In this document: piece by piece, positions 1 through 4,310 of the stretch | Position numbering within the stretch: position 1 is the first letter of the stretch | Layout of the letters: each line of letters begins with the position of its first letter | Source: Acholeplasmatales bacterium | GTDB lineage: Bacteria > Bacillota_I > Bacilli_A > Acholeplasmatales > Anaeroplasmataceae | Length of the DNA stretch: 7,190 bases | Assembly: GCA_024690445.1 (NCBI GenBank) | Contig: JAILPD010000039.1 | Location: 1 to 7,190, forward strand | Reading direction: 5' to 3' | The notes under the pieces: model-generated | Seen by the model: the letters and a program-made list of their open reading frames with translations, nothing else | Told to the model about the DNA's origin: nothing | Databases searched by the model: none | Made by a program: the position numbers and the translations under genes

Positions 1-2
1 TA

Positions 3-350
3 TATTATCATCATGGAATATATGAAAATGATGAGACTATTTATCAATTCGCATCTCCTCAAGGTAGTGAGGTTTCACCAGAAACAGCTATTATTTGTAC
101 AACTACATTAGAAAACTTTTTAAAGGGCGGAGAATTAGAAGTAAGAGAATATAGTGAAGAAGAATTAAATAAAAAGAAAAGCCCTGAAGAAATAATAGAA
201 TTTGCTAAATCTAAATTGGGTTCTAATTTAGGTGGATATAATATTATCAGCAACAATTGTGAGCATTTTTCTAATCTTTGCGCATTTGGTAAGGCCAAGA
301 GTAATCAAGTAGATGATATTATGGCATTATTTGGAGGACTGTTTAAATAA
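3..350 (+). CDS. LRAT-like (NlpC/P60-superfamily) papain-fold protein, C-terminal part
   Basis: Partial gene: the reading frame is open from the left edge and ends at TAA 348-350, giving about 115 residues; the N-terminus lies outside the window. The visible protein starts with YYHHGIY and has NNCEHF near residues 84-89. These are the two hallmark motifs of the LRAT family: a catalytic His before G-I-Y, and the nucleophilic Cys in NCEHF (Cys at visible residue 86). Family members are acyltransferases or phospholipases acting on lipids, though bacterial members are mostly uncharacterised. The usual second His of the triad seems to be Gln (TIYQF, visible residue 15), so activity is uncertain. 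The end of the gene (S-N-Q-V, about residues 102-105) resembles the S-x-Q-V that follows the Cys motif in this family. The stop overlaps the next ATG by one base, implying coupled translation. Family confidence is high; substrate is unknown. Confidence 0.82.
   Translation, partial: YYHHGIYENDETIYQFASPQGSEVSPETAIICTTTLENFLKGGELEVREYSEEELNKKKSPEEIIEFAKSKLGSNLGGYNIISNNCEHFSNLCAFGKAKSNQVDDIMALFGGLFK
333..337 (+). promoter_or_regulatory. Ribosome binding site for the zinc-ribbon gene at 350
   Basis: GGAGG lies inside the end of the LRAT-like gene, 12 bases before ATG 350. The spacing is somewhat long, which suits re-initiation by ribosomes finishing the upstream gene at the overlapping TAATG. Confidence 0.5.
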
Positions 351-1051
351 TGAGTAAGGTAGAAGCTAAGTCAGTAAAGGTCTATAAGCCAGAAATAATG
401 AATTGTCCTAAATGTGGAACAAAGCTTGTTTATGTTTATACAGTTAGTAATAAGGTTATTCAATTTTCATCTGGTAAAGTAATGAAAATAAAAAACATGG
501 GTTATAAATGTCCATGTTGTAATGATGGATTAGTATATATGTCCGCTACTGCTCATAAAATGAGTTTTAAGGGTTATACATATTCTGCGAAAGTAGTATG
601 TATGATCGATGAATTAAAATCTAAACATAAATCTAGAGATGAGATATGTGATATTTTAATTTCTAAGGGATTAGAAATATCAGATAGAAATGTCGATATT
701 TTATATAAGAAATTAAATGAATATATCAATCAAGATTATGATTCCATTATAAAAGCATCATATCAAAGACAGATGGATACATTTAATGAGATAAGAATAT
801 GTGTCGATTTAGTAACAATTAATGATACATATTATATTATTTTATATGATTATTTTAATGGTGATATTTTAGGTCTTTGGAAGACAAGTAGCCTTGATGT
901 TAATAATTTAAAGAAGCTTCTTGGTGAATATATTAATGATAAGTTAAAGATTACATATATAGTTACTGTAAGACCTATTGTTTATTTCCATCAGATAATA
1001 AAATCAATGGCTCCAGTCAAGTGTAAAATGCTGTCTTTTGCTAAGTTTTAA
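350..1051 (+). CDS. Zinc-ribbon/HTH protein resembling a truncated, degenerate DDE transposase
   Basis: A 233-residue protein that I do not recognise as a named family. Visible parts in order: a zinc ribbon with Cys pairs CPKC (19, 22) and CPCC (54, 57); a helix-turn-helix-like segment at about 96-126 (RDEICDILISKGLEISDRNV); then an alpha/beta region from about 147. That last region reads like the first half of an RNase H-fold DDE transposase core: a strand with an Asp (ICVDLV, D153), a second strand with YDYFNGDIL, a helix, and a third strand ITYIVTVRP. In transposases of this layout the third strand carries the second catalytic Asp (often VSDG); here it is V-R-P, and the protein stops before any catalytic Glu. 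It is therefore probably not an active transposase, but either a decayed remnant or a protein reused for DNA binding. Stops occur in all frames after 1051, so no single frameshift restores a longer product. No terminal inverted repeats are evident. The start overlaps the LRAT-like stop. Confidence 0.6.
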   Translation: MSKVEAKSVKVYKPEIMNCPKCGTKLVYVYTVSNKVIQFSSGKVMKIKNMGYKCPCCNDGLVYMSATAHKMSFKGYTYSAKVVCMIDELKSKHKSRDEICDILISKGLEISDRNVDILYKKLNEYINQDYDSIIKASYQRQMDTFNEIRICVDLVTINDTYYIILYDYFNGDILGLWKTSSLDVNNLKKLLGEYINDKLKITYIVTVRPIVYFHQIIKSMAPVKCKMLSFAKF

Positions 1052-1076
1052 CTTAAGTGATTGAAATAATTTTGAA

Positions 1077-1092
1077 TTTTTTTCGAAAAAAA
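1077..1092. repeat. T7-CG-A7 perfect palindrome between genes
   Basis: Seven T, then CG, then seven A, centred at 1084/1085, in the gap after the zinc-ribbon gene and 22 bases upstream of the next -35 box. It could be a weak hairpin ending the upstream transcript, or an A/T tract acting as a promoter upstream element. Its base composition makes chance occurrence plausible. Confidence 0.35.
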
Positions 1093-1113
1093 CACTATTT
1101 CACCGAATAATCT

Positions 1114-1142
1114 TTGACAAAATTTTTCCAATGTGATACAAT
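1114..1142 (+). promoter_or_regulatory. SigA-type promoter of the Lrp/AsnC-family gene (extended -10)
   Basis: The -35 box TTGACA (1114-1119) is perfect. A 17-base spacer leads to the -10 box TACAAT (1137-1142), preceded by TG at 1134-1135 with one base between, an extended -10. Transcription should start near 1149-1150, leaving a leader of about 26 bases before ATG 1176. The palindrome TACAAT-T-ATTGTA (1137-1149) covers the -10 box and the predicted start point. Confidence 0.85.
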
Positions 1143-1160
1143 TATTGTACAAATTTGAAG

Positions 1161-1167
1161 AGAAGGA
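1161..1167 (+). promoter_or_regulatory. Ribosome binding site fixing the Lrp-family start at 1176
   Basis: AGAAGGA lies 8 bases before ATG 1176. It sits downstream of the in-frame TTG at 1155, so it cannot serve that codon, which would also leave almost no leader after the predicted transcription start. This decides the start. Confidence 0.8.
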
Positions 1168-1175
1168 ATGAAATT

Positions 1176-1640
1176 ATGATTAATTTAGATGAATTTGATA
1201 AGAAAATAATTAAATATTTACAAGAAGATGCATCAATTAGTAATATTGAATTATCTAAGAAAATAGGATTAGCTCCATCTTCATGCTTATTACGTGTTAA
1301 GAACTTAAAAGAACAAAAGGTAATTAAGCAATATACTGCAATGGTAGATGAAAAGATTTTAGGATATGAAATCACATGTTTCGCTAAGATTTCTATGCAT
1401 CCATTAAATAGAGAATCATCTACAAATTTCATTAAAGAAGCTAATAAGATTCCTGAAATAGTAGAATGTTATACAATTACTGGTGAGGCAGCATTCTTAT
1501 TAAAGATAGTTGCTAAATCTTTCCAATATTATAGAGACTTCATTTTTGATAAGCTATTATCAATTCCAGCTGTATCTAATATTGATACTTCAATTGTAGT
1601 AGCAACAGAAAAGAAGACAAATTTAGTACCATTAGAGTAA
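1176..1640 (+). CDS. Lrp/AsnC-family transcriptional regulator
   Basis: A 154-residue protein of the feast/famine regulator family, DNA-binding proteins that form dimers or octamers and usually sense an amino acid. The N-terminal half (about 4-52) carries the family signature: LDEFDKKIIKYLQEDAS, then the helix-turn-helix ELSKKIGLAPSSCLLRVKNL and KEQKVIKQY. The C-terminal half (about 65-142) is the RAM ligand and oligomerisation domain, with the central TITGEAAFLLKI at 100-111 and a typical ending (VVATEKKTNLVPLE). Length is standard. In many relatives the ligand loop reads G-x-x-D; here it is G-E-A-A (103-106), so the ligand site may differ or be lost. The gene stands alone between its own promoter and terminator, and a palindrome over its -10 box is compatible with self-repression, a common habit in the family. 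Its targets and ligand cannot be told from the window. Confidence 0.93.
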   Translation: MINLDEFDKKIIKYLQEDASISNIELSKKIGLAPSSCLLRVKNLKEQKVIKQYTAMVDEKILGYEITCFAKISMHPLNRESSTNFIKEANKIPEIVECYTITGEAAFLLKIVAKSFQYYRDFIFDKLLSIPAVSNIDTSIVVATEKKTNLVPLE

Positions 1641-1646
1641 TTTAAA

Positions 1647-1675
1647 AGGAGCCATGTTGTGGCTCCTATTTTTTT
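1647..1675. terminator. Intrinsic terminator shared by the converging Lrp-family and HIT genes
   Basis: An 8-base perfect stem, AGGAGCCA (1647-1654) with TGGCTCCT (1660-1667), has a 5-base loop and is followed by ATTTTTTT on the plus strand. On the minus strand the same hairpin is followed by TTTT. It therefore probably ends transcripts from both sides; the HIT gene stop lies at its plus-strand T tail. Confidence 0.9.
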
Positions 1676-2066
1676 ATACTAATTCAGATGCAATTTCATC
1701 TAAATTATATACTTTAGAATGATCAGTAAATTCTAATTTTAAATCGTCATCCTTATAACGAGGAAGTACATGAACATGGAAATGGTTAACTGTTTGACCT
1801 GCAGCTTCACCACAATTATTTAATACATTGAAGCCTTCTGGCTTATAAATAACATTAATCTTTTCACATACCTTTTTTACAGCTATCATTACTGATTCAT
1901 ATTCTGGGTATTCAATTTCTAAAATATTAGCATAATGCTTCTTAGGAATTACTAATGTATGACCCTTAGTTGCTTGAGAAATGTCTAAGATAGCAACTAC
2001 ATCATTATCCTCGTAGACCTTTTTTGATGGAATATTTCCTTTAATTATTTCACAAAATACACACAT
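1674..2066 (-). CDS. hit: HIT-family (histidine triad) nucleotide hydrolase
   Basis: A 130-residue protein, close to the usual length of Hint-branch histidine triad proteins. The family hydrolyses nucleotide phosphoramidates or aminoacyl-adenylates such as AMP-linked amines. The triad is clear: H-F-H-V-H at 95-99, followed by VLPRY. Upstream lie GHTLVIPKKHYANI (35-48) and the nucleotide-site stretch NNCGEAAGQTVNHFH (83-97). CVFC at 2-5 gives two Cys that, with a downstream His (probably H44) and H95, would form the structural zinc site seen in some HIT proteins; that part is inference. The start ATG (complement of 2064-2066) has AAGGAG 10 bases upstream. The gene converges on the Lrp-family gene and diverges from the T-box operon. 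The proximity to asnS is suggestive because HIT enzymes can act on aminoacyl-AMP, but the genes are on opposite strands and this is speculative. Confidence 0.93.
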   Translation of the reverse strand: MCVFCEIIKGNIPSKKVYEDNDVVAILDISQATKGHTLVIPKKHYANILEIEYPEYESVMIAVKKVCEKINVIYKPEGFNVLNNCGEAAGQTVNHFHVHVLPRYKDDDLKLEFTDHSKVYNLDEIASELV

Positions 2067-2076
2067 AAATTATTAT

Positions 2077-2082
2077 CTCCTT
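2077..2082 (-). promoter_or_regulatory. Ribosome binding site of the HIT gene
   Basis: On the minus strand this reads AAGGAG, 10 bases upstream of the ATG. No other upstream in-frame start competes. Confidence 0.75.
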
Positions 2083-2093
2083 TATTTAGTTTT

Positions 2094-2122
2094 ATTTTAT
2101 AATTTTTACTAGTTTTAGTAAA
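2094..2122 (-). promoter_or_regulatory. Probable promoter of the HIT gene
   Basis: Read on the minus strand: TTTACT (complement of 2117-2122), 17 bases, then TAAAAT (complement of 2094-2099). Both boxes depart from consensus, and an overlapping TATAAA at 15-base spacing is an alternative -10. The -35 box is one arm of the palindrome whose other arm is the -35 box of the plus-strand T-box promoter. Confidence 0.5.
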
Positions 2123-2137
2123 TAAATTTTATTTACT
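2117..2137. repeat. 21-base perfect palindrome between divergent promoters
   Basis: The left arm AGTAAATAAA (2117-2126), one central T, and the right arm TTTATTTACT (2128-2137) match without error. The outer six bases of each arm coincide with the predicted -35 boxes of the two divergent promoters. This could be an operator or simply the product of symmetrical promoter elements in AT-rich DNA. Confidence 0.55.
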
Positions 2138-2160
2138 TTTCACTTTTGTTATCCTATAAT
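2132..2160 (+). promoter_or_regulatory. Promoter of the T-box/flavodoxin/asnS operon
   Basis: TTTACT (2132-2137), a 17-base spacer, and a perfect -10 TATAAT (2155-2160). The predicted transcription start near 2167 matches the beginning of the T-box leader. Confidence 0.75.
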
Positions 2161-2166
2161 ATGTGT

Positions 2167-2391
2167 ATAGCGTTGATAGGAACGAAGTATTATGAATTCC
2201 TTTTTAGAGAATCTCAGTTGGTGAAAAGAGATAAGGTAGTAATATGGAGAACATCCTTGAGCAGATGGAAGAACAAAGTAGAACCATCCGTATTCTCGCG
2301 TTAAGAGATTAATGAGTGCTGTATTTATTACAGAATTAAGGTGGTACCACGGTTATGTCGTCCTTAGAGCGTAAGCTTTAAGGATTTTTTT
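2167..2391 (+). promoter_or_regulatory. T-box riboswitch, asparagine type (specifier AAC)
   Basis: This leader senses uncharged tRNA(Asn) and lets transcription continue when asparagine charging is low. Stem I begins near 2168. It has AGTA at 2186-2189, a distal arm ATCTC (2211-2215) with GAGAT (2228-2232), CCTT paired with AAGG, and TATTA paired with TAATA. On its 3' side, GGAGAACATCC holds the specifier AAC (2250-2252), followed by a purine as is usual. Smaller stems follow: GATGG (2264-2268) with CCATC (2284-2288), and CTGTA (2319-2323) with TACAG (2329-2333). The conserved T-box core AAGGTGGTACCACGG is at 2338-2352, with TGGT as the bulge that pairs with the tRNA NCCA end. A competing terminator follows. 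The presence of asnS downstream independently supports an Asn specifier. The fold was drawn by eye. Confidence 0.93.
2361..2391 (+). terminator. Regulated terminator of the T-box leader
   Basis: TCCTTAGAGC (2361-2370) pairs with GCTTTAAGGA (2375-2384) around a GTAA loop, with one G-U pair, followed by seven T. The first bases, TCCTT, are also needed to pair with AAGG of the T-box core in the antiterminator, so the two structures exclude each other. Confidence 0.93.
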
Positions 2392-2398
2392 ATTTACT

Positions 2399-2404
2399 AG
2401 GAGG
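2399..2404 (+). promoter_or_regulatory. Ribosome binding site of the flavodoxin-like gene
   Basis: AGGAGG lies 5 bases before ATG 2410. The in-frame GTG at 2404 overlaps this site and is therefore not the start. Confidence 0.8.
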
Positions 2405-2409
2405 TGCAA

Positions 2410-2871
2410 ATGAGTAAGCTATTTATATATTATTCACTTAGTGGAAATGGTGATGTTGTAGCTCAAAAATTAAATGAATTAGGATTTGATTTAAGAAAAG
2501 TAAATGCTAAAACATTAAAGAAGAATAATTTTTGGAATATTTTTAAGGGTGGTTTTTTAGCTGGTATTAATCATAAAGCAAAATTGATTGATTATAATAA
2601 TGATGTTTCAAATTATGATGAAATCTATATTGGTTCACCAATCTGGAATGGAAAATTTGCATGTCCTATCAATACAGTATTAGCTAAGACAGATTTTAAT
2701 AATAAGAAGTTAAAATTTATTTTCTATAGTGGAAGTGGAGAAGCTAAAAAGGTCTTTAAAAAGATAAATAAGGATTATCCTAATGCGGAGGTTATTACAT
2801 TAAAGGAGCCTAAGAAGCATTTAGAGGAATTAGATAAATTAAAAGGAGAAGATGAAAATGAAAAGAGATAA
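2410..2871 (+). CDS. Flavodoxin-like protein
   Basis: A 153-residue protein with a flavodoxin fold, predicted to bind FMN and serve in electron transfer or quinone/disulfide-type reductions. The N-terminal strand MSKLFIYYS is followed by the phosphate-binding loop SLSGNGD (9-15), a variant of the usual S/T-x-T-G-N-T. GSPIWNGKFACPINT (75-89) matches the second FMN-contact region, where W79 would stack near the flavin, and FYSGSGEAKKVF (106-117) the third strand and loop. The C-terminus is Lys/Glu-rich (about 131-153) and may be disordered. It is the first gene after the Asn T-box and overlaps asnS by 14 bases at its 3' end, so its expression should follow tRNA(Asn) charging. A role tied to asparagine is not known to me. 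The fold is fairly certain; the electron partner is unknown. Confidence 0.85.
   Translation: MSKLFIYYSLSGNGDVVAQKLNELGFDLRKVNAKTLKKNNFWNIFKGGFLAGINHKAKLIDYNNDVSNYDEIYIGSPIWNGKFACPINTVLAKTDFNNKKLKFIFYSGSGEAKKVFKKINKDYPNAEVITLKEPKKHLEELDKLKGEDENEKR
2843..2848 (+). promoter_or_regulatory. Ribosome binding site deciding the asnS start
   Basis: AAGGAG lies 3 bases before ATG 2852 and 9 bases before ATG 2858. The spacing favours 2858. The site lies inside the end of the flavodoxin-like gene, indicating translational coupling. Confidence 0.7.
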
Positions 2872-4234
2872 GGTTAAGGTTTTATTTGATGAGCTAGTAG
2901 CTAAAGAGGCTACTGTTTATGGTTGGGTTAGGACAAATAGAGCTCAATCACAATTTGGTTTTTTAACTATTAATGATGGTTCAACTGTATTAAACTTACA
3001 GGTTGTATATGATAACAACTTAAAGAACTTTGAGGAAATTTCTAAGTTTAGAGTTGGTATGTCTGTAAAGGTTACTGGTGATATTGTTTTAACACCAGAT
3101 GCTAAGCAACCTCTTGAAATGCATGCAAAAGAGATAGTAATGCTTGGTGATTGCCCTGAAAATTATCCTATTCAACCAAAGAGACATACACCAGAATTCT
3201 TAAGAGATAATGCTCATTTACGTGCTAGAACTAATAAGTTTAATGCAGTATTTAGAATTAGAAGTGTTGCTGCTATGGCAATTCATTCATTTTTCCAATC
3301 TAATGGATATTTATATGTTCATACACCATTAATCACATGTGCTGACTGTGAAGGTAGTGACCAAATGTTTAAGGTTACAACATTAGATATGAATAATTTA
3401 CCTAAGTCTGATGGCAAGGTAGATTTTTCTGAGGACTTATTCGGTAAGCAAGCATTTATCACTGGTTCAGGCCAATTACAGGGTGAAACTTTTGCAATGG
3501 CATTTAGTGATATTTATACATTCGGTCCTACATTTAGAACAGAAAATTCTAACACAAAGACTCACGCAAATGAATTCTGGATGATTGAACCAGAAATGGC
3601 ATTCTGTGACTTAGATGGTTTAATGGATATTGAAGAGGATATGCTTAAGTATGTTATTAAGTATGTATTAGATAATTGTAAGGCTGAAATTGAGTTATGT
3701 GATCAATTTATTGAAAAGGGCTTACGTGCAAAGTTAGAAGCTATTGTAAATTCTAAGTTCGTTAGAATTTCTCACCATGATTGTATTGATTTATTATTAC
3801 AATCTGGAAAAAAGTGGGAATTCAAGCCTTCTTATGAAGATGATATTGCTAAAGAGCATGAAAGATATATTACTGAGCACTTCAACGGACCAGTATTCAT
3901 TACAAACTGGCCAAAGGATATCAAGGCTTGGTATATGAAGGTTAACCCAGATAACAAGACTGTAGCCGCAGTAGATTTAATTGTTCCTATTTCAGGAGAA
4001 TTAATGGGTGGTTCTCAAAGAGAAGAAAATCTTGATGTATTATTAAATAGAATGAAGGAATTAAATGTAGATCCAGAACCAATCGAATGGTATTTAGATA
4101 CTAGACGTTATGGTGGATGTGTACACTCAGGATTTGGTATGGGCTTTGAAAGATTAATTATGTATCTAACTGGTGTAGATAATATTAGAGACGTAATTCC
4201 TTATCCTAGAACACCTAAGAACTGTGAATATTAA
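2858..4234 (+). CDS. asnS: Asparaginyl-tRNA synthetase
   Basis: A class IIb aminoacyl-tRNA synthetase that joins asparagine to tRNA(Asn) using ATP in the cytoplasm. Its 458 residues (460 if ATG 2852 is used) match the usual length of about 460. An N-terminal OB-fold anticodon-binding domain (about 14-100) begins VYGWVRTNRAQSQFGFLTI. A connector follows, then the catalytic core with motif 2 FRTENSNT (226-233), HANEFWMIEPE just after it, and motif 3 GFGMGFERL (425-433). The stretches CEGSDQMFKVTTLD and SGQLQGETFAMAFSDIYTFGP are typical of AsnRS and separate it from AspRS. No catalytic motif appears damaged. It is the second gene of the Asn T-box operon, overlapping the flavodoxin-like gene by 14 bases, and is closed by its own terminator. 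Induction under asparagine starvation or low tRNA(Asn) charging is expected. Having AsnRS means the cell can charge tRNA(Asn) directly; whether it also uses the amidotransferase route cannot be seen here. Confidence 0.97.
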   Translation: MKRDKVKVLFDELVAKEATVYGWVRTNRAQSQFGFLTINDGSTVLNLQVVYDNNLKNFEEISKFRVGMSVKVTGDIVLTPDAKQPLEMHAKEIVMLGDCPENYPIQPKRHTPEFLRDNAHLRARTNKFNAVFRIRSVAAMAIHSFFQSNGYLYVHTPLITCADCEGSDQMFKVTTLDMNNLPKSDGKVDFSEDLFGKQAFITGSGQLQGETFAMAFSDIYTFGPTFRTENSNTKTHANEFWMIEPEMAFCDLDGLMDIEEDMLKYVIKYVLDNCKAEIELCDQFIEKGLRAKLEAIVNSKFVRISHHDCIDLLLQSGKKWEFKPSYEDDIAKEHERYITEHFNGPVFITNWPKDIKAWYMKVNPDNKTVAAVDLIVPISGELMGGSQREENLDVLLNRMKELNVDPEPIEWYLDTRRYGGCVHSGFGMGFERLIMYLTGVDNIRDVIPYPRTPKNCEY

Positions 4235-4240
4235 AAAATC

Positions 4241-4264
4241 GCCTAGTAAAACTAGGCTTTTTTT
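4241..4264 (+). terminator. Intrinsic terminator after asnS
   Basis: GCCTAGT (4241-4247) and ACTAGGC (4251-4257) form a perfect 7-base stem with an AAA loop, followed by seven T. It begins 6 bases after the asnS stop. Confidence 0.93.
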
Positions 4265-4280
4265 CTTGGTCAAAAGATAT

Positions 4281-4286
4281 TATAAT
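4281..4286 (+). promoter_or_regulatory. Possible -10 box for the cardiolipin synthase gene
   Basis: A perfect TATAAT lies 25 bases before ATG 4311, but the -35 position 17 bases upstream falls in the T tail of the asnS terminator and reads TTTTTT. A promoter is expected somewhere in this 46-base gap because a terminator precedes it; this is the best candidate and is weak. Confidence 0.35.
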
Positions 4287-4310
4287 TTTTATTAGAGAGG
4301 TTAATGGATA

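Noticed and set aside
59..298. A 79-codon open frame on the minus strand
   Set aside because: It lies wholly antisense to the LRAT-like gene, whose motifs are clear. It has no recognisable motif of its own and reads as a shadow of AT-rich coding DNA.
1014..1080. A frameshifted continuation of the transposase-like gene after 1051
   Set aside because: All three forward frames meet stops within a short distance and the following DNA shows no transposase-like residues, so the truncation is not explained by a single frameshift.
1052..1113. A terminal inverted repeat or target duplication bounding an insertion sequence around the zinc-ribbon gene
   Set aside because: The T7-CG-A7 palindrome has no partner near 300-350, and no flanking direct repeats were seen; the gene overlaps its upstream neighbour, which does not fit a fresh insertion.
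1155..1175. TTG at 1155 as an upstream start for the Lrp-family gene
   Set aside because: It is only a few bases after the predicted transcription start, and the ribosome binding site lies downstream of it, correctly placed for ATG 1176. The extra residues are not part of the family's conserved N-terminus.
1142..1432. A 96-codon open frame on the minus strand
   Set aside because: It is antisense to the well-supported Lrp-family gene and runs through that gene's -10 box; no domain or ribosome binding site supports it.
2404..2409. GTG at 2404 as the start of the flavodoxin-like gene
   Set aside because: It overlaps the AGGAGG ribosome binding site; ATG 2410 has proper spacing and begins the flavodoxin first strand directly.
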